From assembly GCA_034440575.1 (NCBI GenBank), contig JAOTOL010001634.1, forward strand, positions 2,699,501 to 2,763,500: 64,000 bases of DNA, given 5' to 3'. Made by a program: the position numbers and the translations under genes. This stretch comes from Imbricaverruca yamaguchii (Eukaryota; Arthropoda; Thecostraca; Neoverrucidae). The notes below the pieces were generated by a model. The model had not been told where the DNA came from and made no database searches. It saw only the letters and a list, made by a program, of their open reading frames with translations. Positions 1-12,052 of this stretch are shown in pieces (position 1 is the stretch's first letter; each line of letters opens with the position of its first letter).

Positions 1-743
1 GTTTGTACAGTGAACGCAGCCGATACGACTATCGTGGATGGCCTCGTCTGTTGGAGTGCAGGTAGCATGAAGGAATGTCGCATACTCCGACTGCAGCCGA
101 CACGGCAACCGTTTGTTATCTGTGCATCGAGGCGGGACTCTGCAATCGATTGCTCTTAAGTCGTCACTCATTTTAAAAATCGCATTCGTCTTTTTCCTGT
201 GAGGGCTAAACTTGAGGTTGCATATCAAAATAAAGTCGGGTTGAAATTATATGATATAATAATATGGCACTTCGTTCACCGTGAATGTAAGTCACTTACA
301 TTCTCATCTCGCTCTTCAACTCTGCTCAACCGCGGACACAGAAAATAGTTGTTGTTATAATTCCCGTGATGTCACACAATTATTAGGCGTGCTACTAAGC
401 GAGAAAAAATATTTATGTGCAATGAAACACCTCGACCTTCCTGCTCTGCCATTCGCCGGCGTTATCCGATTGCCAATTCCCACGAATCCCAGACGCCTAT
501 GACAACAGCTTGGAGGCCAGATGGTGCTGTGCTGCGCCCACGCTCGGTGAGGCGTCATCGTGCAGGAGACCGCGCAGGGCTATCGGGCTGTACCACTGTG
601 CGGTTGCTAGCCAGCCGTAGACGCCGGCGCACGGCGTCCTAACTCAGCGCCGATCAGGGTCCAAGGGCGTCGGTGCGTTGCAGCCATGCGCCTTATCAAA
701 CAGCCGCGATACGGCTCAGAGTTGCGAGTCGCGCGCCAGGGGG
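1..743. other. No gene recognised
   Basis: Mixed-composition DNA without a recognisable coding region, RNA gene or repeat. The short open frames here have no family signature and no splice context. GC content rises towards the array that follows. Confidence 0.5.
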
Positions 744-1502
744 GAGGGGTCGTGCCGCAATGTCTCCAGGGGGAGACGGGTGGGTCGAGACGGGTGGGTC
801 GTGCCGCAATGTCGCCAGGGGTGGACGGACGGCTGGGTCGTGCCGCAATGGCGGCAGGGGCGAACGGGTGGGTCGTGCCGCAATGTCGCCAGGGAGAGAA
901 TGGTGGGTCGTTCCGAAATGTCGTCAGGGATGGACGGCTGAGTCGTGCCGCAATGTCGCCAGGGGTGGACGGCTGAGTCGTGCCGCAATGTCGCCAGGGG
1001 TGGACGGCTGAGTCGTGCCGCATTGTCGCCAGGGGTGGACGGCTGGGTCGTGCCGCATTGTCGCCAGGGGTGGACGGCTGGGTCGTGCCGCATTGTCGCC
1101 AGGGGTGGACGGCTGGGTCGTGCCGCAATGTCGCCAGGGATGGACGGCTGGGTCGTATCGCAATGTCGTCAGGGGGAGACGGGTGGGTCGTGCCGCAATG
1201 TCGTCAGGGGTGGACGGCTGAGTCGTGCCGCAATGTCGCCAGGGGTGGACGGCTGGGTCGTGCCGCATTGTCGCCAGGGGTGGACGGCTGGGTCGTGCCG
1301 CAATGTCGCCAAGGGGGACGGGTGGGTCGTGCCGCAATGTCGTCAGGGGGGGACGGCTGGGTCGTGCCGCAATGTCGCCAGGGGGGACGGCTGGGTCGTG
1401 CCGCAATGTCGTCAGGGGGGACGGGTGGGTCGTTCCGCAACGTCGCCAGGGGGGACGGGTGGGTCGTGCCGCAATGTCGCCAGGGGCGAACGGACGGGTG
1501 GA
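744..1502. repeat. 35-bp GC-rich minisatellite, about 21 copies
   Basis: Tandem units with the core GTCGTGCCGCAATGTCGCC, most exactly 35 bp apart (for example at 961, 996 and 1031). Variants carry GGGGAGACGGGT in place of the usual GGGGTGGACGGCT. Because 35 is not a multiple of three, each frame reads the same 35-residue super-repeat in turn. This explains overlapping open frames on both strands, which I do not regard as genes. Some neighbouring units are identical and others diverged, as expected of a mutating minisatellite. Confidence 0.95.
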
Positions 1503-1701
1503 TAAAGATAAAGAGATAAAGAACTGGAGATAAATAATTTTATGGATATTCCAAGTCAAAGACGATAAGTGTCCCTATATGTAGCATCGGAAGAACCCTC
1601 TAGTGTTCTTTTGGTGAAGAAAGGTGTGGATGTTTTATTTGAGCGGATGATGTTCCAGCTAACAGTATCCGGAACAAGACCATGTTTTATATTCTGTCCG
1701 T

Positions 1702-1940
1702 GGCCCGGACCGCCAGAGTCGAAGACGTCCCCAGCCCCGTGGGCCTCATGGTCGTGCTTCCGCGGCCCGGACCGCCAGAGCTGAAGACGTCCCCGGGCCC
1801 GTGGGCCTGATGGTCGTGCTTCCGCGGCCCGGACCGCCAGAGCTGAAGACGTCCCCGGGCCCGTGGGCCTGATGGTCGTGCGTCCGTGGCCCGGACCACC
1901 AGAGTCGAAGACTCCCGGGACTGCGGGCCCGATGGTCGTG
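1702..1940. repeat. 62-bp minisatellite, about 4 copies
   Basis: Units beginning GGCCCGGACCGCCAGAG start at 1702, 1764, 1826 and 1888, exactly 62 bp apart. The last copy runs out near 1940. Each unit also holds GAAGACGTCCCC and a GATGGTCGTG end. No coding role is inferred. Confidence 0.93.
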
Positions 1941-4622
1941 TGTGTTATCAAGTTGGCTTGACGGAGAGCAGAGTCGCCAGTCGCGTGCCGGTCGACTGCG
2001 GCGGGACGAGCCGAAACTGTCTACCTCAGATCAAGGCGAAATGAGTGTTGCTGGTGGCGAATATACCTCATCCAATCGAAAGGACAGGCCGATTGCTTTT
2101 CATAAATAGCACCACGAAATTAAACTTGGTTCGAGTACCTGCGATCGTATGCGTCTGTCAAGGGTTGTCTTCGGAGATGTTTGGGTTGTCGTAGCATGCT
2201 GTCTGCTCAGGACAACTGCCCCGCAGTTAAGCTGCTGATCCTCAGTAATGCTAAAAGTAACACACTTCAGGCTTCCGGTTTCATCTCACACTAACTGTAA
2301 TCTCAAAGAAAATACAAATTTCTGGCCAGCTGCTCCCGTTAGAACTGGTCAGACGAGATTCCGGAGACGCATCAATGCCAGTCCACAAATATGTCACACA
2401 GCTACCGCTTTAGGACAGGTGAGGTCACTGGCCCTGGTGGTTGCACACTCTTTGTGATGCTCCGGCACTAACAGGCGTGCACCATGACTACGCTACGACA
2501 AGTGCCAAGCAAACAAAATAATCGTAGTCGGTGTCGGTTATCACGTACGTGCATGACGAATGCTGCACAGCGAGGAAGGCCGAATAAACCTGAGATTGCT
2601 CTCAGGCCCAAAACAGGAGTCTGGCAGTCGAGTGTCCACTGCGTCATTGCCGCCAGCGCGCATCGCACGTCCGTACATAAGGTGGAGCCGGCTTCTCCGC
2701 CGAACAAACTCCAGGGCTCGGCGCCTCGAAGCCAAACAAAAGCACACATCCGCCCATGCCGACGGTGCATACCGCGCAAGAGCAAACAGCAGGTCGCCAG
2801 GGCGCTTGGCAACAGGGCTGTGTCAGCCACCAGGCGGAGTCAGACACCTTGGCCGCGATACGCGGCTTTTCGCAGCCGAGTAGGCTGCCGGCAGGGGATG
2901 TCCCCGCCCGCCGCCCGCCCGCTCGCCCCTTCAACACAACGTGCGAGCCGCTGTCGTTAAGGAGCTGTACATATTTCACGTGCAACGGAGCATTGTATCG
3001 ATTGACAACTTCTAATAAATTTAGGTGAATATCCAAAGAGAGTCATGCGAATCGTGGATGCGTATGAAGCTGCCGAAGCTTGCTGTCCGACCAGCCAGCC
3101 ACTTCCCGGGTGGATCCTGCTGCTTGGCCCCGCAAAAAGCAAATCGTAGCCTAGCCCTTGGCGCCTGGGTTCCCGGGTGACATTGAGTTGCCATTCATCT
3201 GATGGGATTATCTAATCAAGCACTGGCTGTACATTTTCCTGTTGACTACGAGCGAGGGCGAACCCCACATGGATATCTAGTCTCGTGGATATGCGAGAAC
3301 AGCTGTTCTCATCATGTCCCATACCGACCCGGCCCGGCACAGCCTCGCCCGGCCCGACCCACTCCATCCCGACCCGAACGTCATGTATTGTTCGTTTTTG
3401 TTTTTGTGTTTGCTTTGTTCCAGCACTTCAAGTCGTACTTTCCTTTCACATAATTGGATGGACCGTACTTTACCAGCTTTCATTACATCTATTTCTTCAC
3501 AACCGTTCGCGATTTGTGTTTATATAAAAAGCTTTACGGTGACACTTACTGCCATGGGGATACTTTGACATCGAATGGGAGACAGGACGAGATACAAAGC
3601 TTCCGAACATTGAAGAGCCAATTCCATAGAGCTTTATGTCAAATCTTGAAGGACATTGGGGTGGGGTTGAGTACTGATCGGTGAACAGCTAGTCAAAAGC
3701 ATGCAAAGCGACACAGCATTGCCTCCAACTCTGCGAACAGCGTAACATGGATGTGGGGCCGCAGCGGACCGCCGTCGGCTTTGGCTGGCCCAGTCTCAAG
3801 TTCATCGAAATTGCGTCCTGGTGGTTCTGCGTTCGAAGCCGGGGAGGGTGAACCTGATGCATCAGTGCTGATCGTGGCGCAATTTGGCAAGTGCATTCTT
3901 CCGAGTTTACGGCAGCTTTCACATATGCGTGAAGACTCGTGCCCGTAAAAAAAACACCAAATACAATCCATTCATGGCTGATACATACGAAGTTTCATCT
4001 GCACTGTACCTCACCACTTGCTCTCTTCTCAAACACCCTTCATGACGTCTGCATGAGCATAAGACGTCATTACTGGTAAACATGGAGTTACATTTCCACA
4101 GAAATCATGACGACCATCGGTGATGACATCCCGCCATGAATGTACAAGCAATCATTTACCATGCGACCAAGTGCGAAGTAAATCAGACGTCGTACACAAC
4201 TTGCATCGAGGAAAATGACGCATGGTGAATTCCTTTTCAGCTACCTCATGCCCCAGGCGACGGCCACCGATCTTGCCAAACAAACTAACAACGGGCCAGG
4301 ATATTGCTGCCGGGCATGCCATCCTACCATCAACCCATCTGCGCAGTCGCGGTGCAGTGAGCATCTGGCCTTGGCAAATGGCAACGTGATATCATCCAAC
4401 AACAACAGTAGGGGGCAATTGAACACCCACGTGTGGTAGGCGGTCATAGCATGAAGACGAATGCCAACTGAGCGCTCCCAGTAGAACCTTGGTCGAGTTT
4501 CCGGGTCAGTCAAGTGCTCACATGCAGGCTCGCGTGTGCTCGGGTTTTTATCACATTTGATAACCGGAGTGTAGCCAGAGTCGCGCAGACAAATTGCGCT
4601 GCTAACAAGCACACTTGGCCAC
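1941..4622. other. Intergenic DNA, no gene recognised
   Basis: No convincing gene. A short stretch at about 3,325-3,382 has clustered CCCGACCCG/CCCGGCCCG motifs, close in wording to the array at 22.6-23.1 kb. The rest is unremarkable, with short open frames only. Confidence 0.5.
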
Positions 4623-4990
4623 ATGTATGCCGCTCTGTGCCGGTGGTCGGCCATACATGCCGCTCTGTGTCGGTGGTCGGCCATACATGCCGCTCTGTGC
4701 CGGTGGTCGGCCATACATGCCGCTCTGTGCCGGTGGTCGGCCATACATGCCGCTCTGTGCCAGTGGTCGGCCATACATGCCGCTCTGTGCTGGTGGTCGG
4801 CCATACATGCCGCTCTGTGCCGGTGGTCGGCCATACATGCCGCTCTGTGTCGGTGGTGGCCTGCCGTGTGATGCCGCTCTGTCCGGTGGTCGGCCATACA
4901 TGCCGCTCTGTGCTGGTGGTCGGCCATACATGCCGCTCTGTGTCGGTGGTCGGCCATACATGCCGCTCTGTGCTGGTGGTCGGCCTTTTC
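4623..4990. repeat. 30-bp minisatellite, about 12 copies
   Basis: Units contain CATGCCGCTCTGTG followed by a variable CCGG/TCGG/CTGG step and TGGTCGGCC. Spacing is 30 bp, with one disturbed unit near 4,850-4,890. The period is a multiple of three, so several frames stay open on both strands (a ten-residue Met-Pro-Leu-Cys type repeat on plus, Met-Tyr-Gly-Arg-Pro on minus). No frame shows codon-biased substitution, so I treat it as non-coding. Confidence 0.93.
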
Positions 4991-5324
4991 CGGCCACCGC
5001 AACCTTATCAACCTTCTCATAGCCGCTACGCAACTCAATCACTTTACAACACCACACGAAACTGGTCATACGAGGAGTGTTTTTCCACCACAACGCACAG
5101 TGCTGAAGCGAAGCTAGTACCCAGCATTGTACCCAGGAGAAGGTGAGTCGCTAATGTTGCGATGTACTGAGCTCCGAATTCACATAAGACTAAGGGCGGA
5201 TCCAAGGATTTTCATCAGAGGGACATCTTCTCGGAGGAGCACGCCCACAGTGGTCCATCCATCCGCCCCTGCACACCCACAAACAACACCGACAAAACTG
5301 GCCACCGCTGAGCTGGGAAGAAGC

Positions 5325-5985
5325 GTGCACTCGGACCATTCTACGACACCGGTGGTGTGCACTCGGACCATTCTACGACACCGGTGGTGTGCACTCGGAC
5401 CATTCTACGACACCGGTGGTGTGCACTCTCGGACCATTCTACGACACCGGTGGTGTGCACTCGGACCATTCTACGACACCGGTGGTGTGCACTCGGACCA
5501 TTCTACGACACCGGTGGTGTGCACTCGGACCATTCTACGACACCGGTGGTGTGCACTCGGACCATTCTACGACACCGGTGGTGTGCACTCGGACCATTCT
5601 ACGACACCGGTGGTGTGCACTCGGACCATTCTACGACACCGGTGGTGTGCACTCGGACCATTCTACGACACCGGTGGTGTGCACTCGGACCATTCTACAA
5701 GAACGGTAGTGTGCACTCGGACCATTCTACGACACCGGTGGTGTGCACTCGCCATTCTACGACACCGGTGGTGTGCACTCGGACCATTCTACGACACCGG
5801 TGGTGTGCACTCGGACCATTCTACGACACCGGTGGTGTGCACTCGGACCATTCTACGACACCGGTGGTGTGCACTCGGACCATTCTACGGGAATGGTAGT
5901 GTATACTCGGATCATTCTACAAGTGTGGTTGTGTGCACGCGGACCAGTATACGAGAATGGCAGTGTGCACTCGGTACGACAGCAC
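5325..5985. repeat. 32-bp minisatellite, about 20 copies
   Basis: Units of the form GTGCACTCGGACC, then ATTCTACGACACC, then GGTG, 32 bp apart, nearly identical from 5,325 to about 5,885 and decaying after that. One unit has a 2-bp insertion (5,421) and one a 5-bp loss (5,742). Each unit carries the palindrome CACCGGTG. Fresh identity inside and decay at the right edge suggest recent expansion. Confidence 0.94.
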
Positions 5986-7142
5986 CGTGTCGTGTCGGCC
6001 CGAAAAAAAACGTACCAGAGATCGAAAAATCGCGACGGACAGACATATATCGCGCCGGATGCCCGAAAATCAGGCCCAGACTTGAACCTTACAAAGTTCG
6101 GAAAAGATCACCACAAATTGCGTTGAGCCCAGAAAGCTGGCTTGAGGTTCCCCGGGATAACGCACCTGTGCGCGAAAATTCACGGCGGGACCTCGAAAAA
6201 TATATCGCAGCCCCAAAAAATAACGCTGGGATGCCACAGAAGTACTATCAGGAGCCTGAAATAGACACAGCGGGAATCTAAGAGCACAACGAGAGGACGA
6301 AAATATACCGGGCCCTGGCAAAGCGCAATGAGTCTCGCAAAAAGCCACAAGGCTTTAAACCATGCGTTGCAGCGCTAAATAGACACACCGGAGACTTTGG
6401 AAAACATACACTACGGAGATCATCAAGGCACATCTGAAACATAAGATCGCATGGGAGTCTAAAAAGGCTGAGGATGTAAACAGCGACATGGCCCTAAAAG
6501 GAAGAAAAAGACTGTAGACAAAATGAACACATTGGCGTCTTCGAAAAATCGCCGATATCTAAAAAATATCGTCGGTGCTCGTATACGAGGCACTCCACGC
6601 ATCAAATATGGCGCAAGACTGTCATGTCATGGCAATTAGCAAAATGTGGTAACAAACGCCTAACAGAAACCGAAGAATCGCACGAAGTGTGACGAATGTG
6701 CCGAGTGTGCAAGGCGGGTCTATATGTGCACGAACGTGACACTTTGGTGACCCGGCGTTGTTACCTGGAACGTCTGAAATTGCAACATTTTACATATTGG
6801 TGAATTGTGCGGGTGTAATTTCATAAGTGTGAGGTAACTTATCAGGGTGCTTTTTTAATAAACTTTCCAACAGGATGGGTAGTTATGGTTGCAATCCAGT
6901 GACTCATAAACGATGGTGGTAGAATGGAACCCGTTCACGGGACAATTAAGCTGATCACTAATTATTTGATTAAACAATGCAAATTGGACCCTCTGAAGAA
7001 AAAAATAGTGGCTGAAGTCCGAGAACTTTACAAAAACAGGGGTATGTTGGCCCCTCCAAGTCCGCTTGCTCCCCCTAGCGCAAATCCCATCTCCGTCACT
7101 GTGTATGAGCCACTGAGATACTGGGATACTGTGTATCCCAGG
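5986..7142. other. Purine-rich non-genic stretch
   Basis: The first part (about 6,000-6,560) is A-rich, with recurring CGAAAA and CCCGAAAA words about 25-35 bp apart. It may be an old, badly diverged tandem repeat. The rest to 7,142 is ordinary DNA. No gene or RNA recognised. Confidence 0.4.
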
Positions 7143-7625
7143 ATGTGTGGCTCGTGCCGCCTGAGGTGGCTGTGTGTGACTCGTACCGCCCGAGGCGGCT
7201 GCGTGCGGCACGAGTCACACACAGCCTCGGCCGGTGGTCGGCACGAGCCGCACGCAGCCGCCTCGGGCGGTACGAGCCACACATCCTCAGGCGGCACGAG
7301 CCACACATCCTCAGGCGGCACGAGCCACACAGCCTCAGGCGGCACGAGACCCACACAGCCTCAGGCGGCACGAGCCACACACAGCCTCAGGCGGCACGAG
7401 CCACACAGCCTCAGGCGGCACGAGCCACACATCCTCAGGCGGCACGAGCCACACATCCTCAGGCGGCACGAGCCACACATCCTCAGGCGGCACGAGCCAC
7501 ACACAGCCTCAGGCTGCACGAACCACACACAGCCGCCGCGGGCGGCACGAGACACACACAGCCCCGGCCGGTGGGCGGCACGAGCCACACAGCCTCAGGC
7601 GGCACGAGACACACACAGCCGCGGG
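7143..7625. repeat. About 24-bp minisatellite with an inverted head
   Basis: Units built on GGCGGCACGAGCCACAC separated by ATCCTCA or AGCCTCA, about 24-27 bp each, roughly 17 copies. The leftmost units (7,145-7,209) lie in the opposite orientation and pair with 7,247-7,306 as a large imperfect hairpin. Long frames through this array and the next one are repeat artefacts. Confidence 0.92.
7145..7306. repeat. Long inverted repeat, about 60-bp arms
   Basis: The left arm (7,145-7,209) starts GTGTGGCTCGTGCCGCC. The right arm (7,247-7,306) ends GGCGGCACGAGCCACAC. The reverse complement of the right arm aligns with the left over about 60 bp with only a small insertion and a few changes. The spacer is about 37 bp. 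It could extrude as a cruciform, or fold as RNA if transcribed. Confidence 0.85.
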
Positions 7626-7754
7626 CGGCGGACGGCAGCTGATCCACGGCTCACTTCCGCGCCGCAGTTGCGCAACTGTGTCGCACTTGCAGCGGCCGCG
7701 TGCAGCCAGGTGGCTGCAGCTGGGTGTCGCATCTCCCGCGTCCTCGTCTGCTGC

Positions 7755-8265
7755 CTGGCGGGCAGCCAGAGGGCAGCGGCGCCGCGCCCGTGCTGTTCAG
7801 CGGACAGCCCGAGGGCAGCGGCGCCGCGCCCGTGCTGTTCAGCGGACAGCCAGGGCAGCGGCGCCGCGCCCGTGCTGTTCAGCGGGCAGCCAGAGGGCAG
7901 CGGCGCCGCGCCCGTGCTGTTCAGCGGACAGCCCGAGGGCAGCGGCGCCGCGCCCGTGCTGTTCAGCGGACAGCCCGAGGGCAGCGGCGCCGCGCCCGTG
8001 CTGTTCAGCGGACAGCCGGGCAGCGGCGCCGCGCCCGTGTTTCGCGGACAGCCCAGGGCAGCGCTCTGTTGCCGCCCGGGCGTGGCGCCGCGCCCGTGTG
8101 TTCGCGGACAGCCAGGGCAGCGGCGCCGCGCCCGGCTGTTCAGCGGACAGCCGAGGCAGCGGCGCTGCGCCCGCGCTGTTCAGCGGACAGCCCGAGGGCA
8201 GCGGCGCCGCGCCCGTGCTGTTCAGCGGACAGCCCGAGGGCAGCAATGCCGCGCCCGTCTCCGTC
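7755..8265. repeat. 41-bp very GC-rich minisatellite, about 11 copies
   Basis: Units contain GGCAGCGGCGCCGCGCCCGT, then GCTGTTCAGCGGACAGCC. Spacing is mostly 41 bp, with shortened units near 8,010-8,160. The palindrome GGCGCC occurs in each unit. No protein family is recognisable in any frame. Confidence 0.92.
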
Positions 8266-8599
8266 CGCGTGCTGCCGGCCACCCGAGCCCATCCCCCGCC
8301 CGCCCCCTCCTGCCCGCAGCACCGGCCAGCAGCCGATCGGCCACTGAAATATCGGTGCCAAACTGAGGAACGCCCCGGCGGCCGCAGCAAAAATAAACGA
8401 TGACCCGGAGCGGGGCCTCTCGCAGGCTGTCAGCCCAGCCGGCCGACCGTGTGTGTGTGGGCGCCTGGACTGGTCCTGGCCGTGCGCCGTTGACACGCCG
8501 AGCTGACCATGCCGGCTCGCCGACGACGGCCGCGACAAGTTCGAGGTAGGGGTCGGCCGGGCTGGAGCGCCCACGTCCCTACTGCGTTCGTCGACGACG

Positions 8600-9042
8600 T
8601 CCGGGTCCGGCCAGCCAGACGTCCGGGTCCGGCCAGCCAGACGTCCGGGTCCGGCCAGCCAGACGTCCGGGTCCGGCCAGCCAGACGTCCGGGTCCGGCC
8701 AGCCAGACGTCCGGGTCCGGCCAGCCAGACGTCCGGGTCCGGCCAGCCAGACGTCCGGGTCCGGCCAGCCAGACGTTCGGGTCTGTCCAGCCAGACGTCC
8801 GGGTCCGTCCAGCCAGACGTCCGGGTCCGGCCAGCCAGACGTCCGGGTCCGGCCAGCCAGACGTCCGGGTCCGGCCAGCCAGACGTCCGGGTCCGGCCAG
8901 CCAGACGTCCGGGTCCGGCCAGCCAGACGTCGGGTCCGGCCAGCCAGACGTCCGGGTCCGGCCAGCCAGACGTCCGGGTCCGGCCAGCCAGACGTCCGGG
9001 TCCGGCCAGCCAGACGTCCGGGTCCGGCCAGCCAGACGTCCG
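8600..9042. repeat. 22-bp minisatellite, about 20 copies
   Basis: Nearly perfect repetition of GTCCGGGTCCGGCCAGCC plus AGAC, 22 bp per unit. A few units have single changes (8,770-8,815) and one lacks a base (8,930). The period is not a multiple of three, so all frames stay open and give false long reading frames. Confidence 0.95.
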
Positions 9043-9337
9043 GTCGGCCTCCCGCGACGAAGGGAATCGCTCGCACAAGCGGTGTACAAGCCAATAAATC
9101 GTCTGCGACAGACAAGTCGTGCCGCTTGGAGTAGGTTAGCACTCTGCGACACGACCACAACGTGGTTCGCCTGCTTCCCGCCGACAGTCGTGTCAGGATG
9201 GATCGCGCTGTTGGAAACGGAGTGGTCACCAAGGAAGGCGATGGCTCTACGCTGATTGCGGTTTGGAAGGTTTGCATCTTGACCTATTGTCACTATTGGA
9301 ACTGGTGCAGTGTTTTTCAGCATATATAGTGAGTACA

Positions 9338-9449
9338 CACACAAACTCACACATACAGACACACACATACACATACACACGTACACGTACACGTACACGT
9401 ACACGTACACGTACACTACACGTACACGTACACGTACACGTACAGTACA

Positions 9450-9518
<69 letters not shown>
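9338..9518. repeat. Compound CA / ACGTAC microsatellite
   Basis: A CA-rich lead-in is followed by an ACGTAC hexamer run (about 9,380-9,450) and then an uninterrupted CA dinucleotide run (about 9,452-9,518). It is simple-sequence DNA and not coding. Confidence 0.96.
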
Positions 9519-9522
<4 letters not shown>

Positions 9523-9530
9523 GCCAATAT

Positions 9531-11860
9531 ATATGTATATAAACAATCGGGTTAACATTACCTTTGCATATGTGCATATTTTGCTTTCATATTGTATTAA
9601 TCAGTTCTTTTCAACCAAAAAAGCAATAGAGAAACAAATTTGTAGTTAACCACCTGTAGGGGCGGCGCGTTGCACACAGTTGGAGAGTGGGGTCCGGTGC
9701 ACAGCCTCAAATTATCCACTGTGCACGCCACCGCTATATCATCGATAAAACTAACGTCACCTTAACACCACTACGGCAGGGCTTTTCGCATCTAAATATG
9801 TAAGGGAGCGCATTTCGCCCCTAAGATTTCGAAATCTATGAGGCTGATTTAAAAACAGATTAGCTGAAGCGAATTCCAATGGCCTAATCCATTTCAAATG
9901 CCAAAAGTTATTTTTTTTCGCAATGGCGAAGTCAGAAGAAAAATTTTGTGAAAATTGATCAAAATCAGTTAAAAATTAGGAAGGTAAATAATAGGATGCG
10001 CACGTTAAATTAAAACAATTGAATATATCCAATAAACCCCTGTACACATCGGCTCTGGTGTTTATCGACTCCTTGTTCTGACTACCCAGCTCTGGTGGCT
10101 TTATGTCAAGTGAGTTGATATAGGCTCGGAGGCGAAAGGCACGGTGTTGATTGGAGTTCATTACTTGTTGAACGAAATATGATGAGCATAACGTTATTTA
10201 CGTTCCAATGGACTATAGTTGGAATATTTACTATATTTATTCAAATTGACGTCCATGCAAGCGCATGCAAGGCAGCCAATGGCACTGCTAGGAGCCTAAG
10301 GATGTGTTGGGTACCATTTGCTATTTGTGACTGGTTTTTCTTCGCAGTCAGTTCCACCCCACCCACCCACGTACACATTATGTTATCATTCTTACCTTAT
10401 ATTAACACTTATCGTGATATTTGTGTCCAGAGACTTCACGAGGTAAACATGCCAGGCAGGACCCTGAGAGGTCTGAGAGAGACTGTTGCTACAATTATTG
10501 GCCATAAGAAAATATCCCTGACTCCGCCACTGCTTGCGATTTATTATAATCGTTTATTCTGAATTAAATTTATCCCGTCATGGTTTGCCATTGGCGAAGT
10601 GCCACCCTCATCGGACCGTTGCTTCTAGTACTTTGCATAGGACGTGTCCTGAATGCCTCTCGTCACCTCCCGGATGAGCTATTGTGGAAATATTCTGGCT
10701 CCGGCACTGCTTGTGATGCATCATTACCTTACGTGCCGAATTCGTCTCACGATCCCAACTTTTCGATAGGAACATAAATGGCACCGCTTTGAGAAATCCG
10801 GCAATTTGTTGCCAATCTTTTCGTCCACTGTTTCCGCTCTTCATGGGACTAGGCTCAAAATCAGTAATTCCGTATGAAAGCAGGACAGCATGTGCAGTTA
10901 GACTACAAATTATAGTCACCTGAACAGTAAAGCAATGGAAATATTCCGATGTACGTGCTATTTTTAAGTTTCGCAAAATTTGGACAAAGTAAGGAAAAAC
11001 CTTAGCTATGAAGTCACCCGAATTTCACGTTATCAGTAAAAATTACAGGCGAAAACCACAGGGGAGGGTGGGGGCGGAACTGGCCCCTTGCCGGAATCTG
11101 GTTAAACGGACATTCCTGCTATAAGGCAAGATATTTTTAGTGCACATCATATACAACATCCGTTTAGAGTCTTTCATGCTTGGCTTGCTTTTATTACATG
11201 CAGGAAGGAAGCAAAAGTGTCTGTAAGACGAATTTCAATTCACGACTTCGGGACAGGGGTGTCGGCCCCAGCCTTGTTGTAGCACAACTAAGCATCAAAG
11301 CAAATAATTCCCGTCTTGCACGCTTCCGAAAAAAGCTGCCATGCGTAAATAACGTAACGGCGGAGGCACAAGGCGACCGTGTTGACAGTCTGCACACCGG
11401 GCCAACGCCAACAGGAAATATGTCTGGGACGGGGATGAGAGGAGATATGTCTGGGACGGGGTGGGAGGGGATTTGCACGCTCTGCAACTGCACACGTCCG
11501 TGGGAGAGGAGGTGGAGTGCAGATGTGACGCAGAGAGACTGAACGGTGGGCACCACGACCGCCAGCTGTTGAGCCCCAGCATTAGAGTACAGCGGTGACG
11601 GCGTCATGGGAAACGTGTAGCTTTGCTGATGCTTATATGTGTTGTATGCGTTACTTGGTACTTGTTACTACGTATGTGTTACTTGGGGATATGCAACTTC
11701 TTTATCTGTATCATCTTTAGAGCTTGATGAGAAGGCTTCAGCATATTTACATTGTGACATATTATTGATCGTGGGCGCTATATGATCAGGCCTGGTTAAT
11801 GCGCCCTAAAACTCAAGACTACTTTCCAGATGTTAGCGTGGCCAGTGCTGGCAGAGGAAG
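9531..11860. other. Intergenic DNA, no gene recognised
   Basis: AT-richer ordinary DNA. Two modest open frames (10,179-10,562 and 10,580-10,777, plus) have hydrophobic N-terminal stretches but no domain, no family resemblance and no clear splice context. I do not call them genes. A short hairpin-like motif with TTTCGCCCCTAAG lies near 9,803-9,826. Confidence 0.45.
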
Positions 11861-11867
11861 AGGTCGT

Positions 11868-12052
11868 CCACCAGAGACAGACGGGCAGAGGTCGTCAGAC
11901 AGACGGGCAGAGGTCGTCAGACAGAGACAGACAGGCAGAGGTCGTCAGACAGGCAGGAAGAGGTCGTCAGACAGCCAGGCAGAGGTCGTCAGGCAGAGAC
12001 AGCCAGGCAGAGGTCGTCAGGCAGAGACAGACAGGCAGAGGTCGTCCGACCT
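11868..12052. repeat. Short-period CAGAGGTCGTCAGACAG array
   Basis: About nine units of GGCAGAGGTCGTCAGACAG with variable spacers (19 to 29 bp) built from CAGACAGA or CAGCCAGG. A GC-neutral minisatellite. The Arg/Gln-rich frames through it are by-products. Confidence 0.88.

Noticed and set aside
607..1559. Overlapping long frames on both strands in the 35-bp array
   Set aside because: The 35-bp period without stops keeps every frame open. Frames show the same super-repeat, with no family motif or splice context.
4241..5146. 265- and 210-codon frames over the 30-bp array
   Set aside because: Mostly array. The non-repeat ends have no recognisable domain.
5127..6281. 384-codon plus-strand frame
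   Set aside because: Two thirds is the 32-bp array (period not a multiple of three, all frames open). The tail is an A-rich degenerate stretch.
6924..8403. 480- and 389-codon frames
   Set aside because: They run through two adjacent GC-rich arrays. The short unique N-terminal part (MEPVHGTIKLITNYLIKQC) has no known domain I can name.
8140..9527. 312- and 365-codon minus-strand frames
   Set aside because: Made from the 22-bp array and the CA microsatellite (Val-Cys repeats).
10580..10777. Small secreted-looking protein
   Set aside because: A hydrophobic start alone is weak; no conserved cysteines, splice sites or homologue that I recognise.
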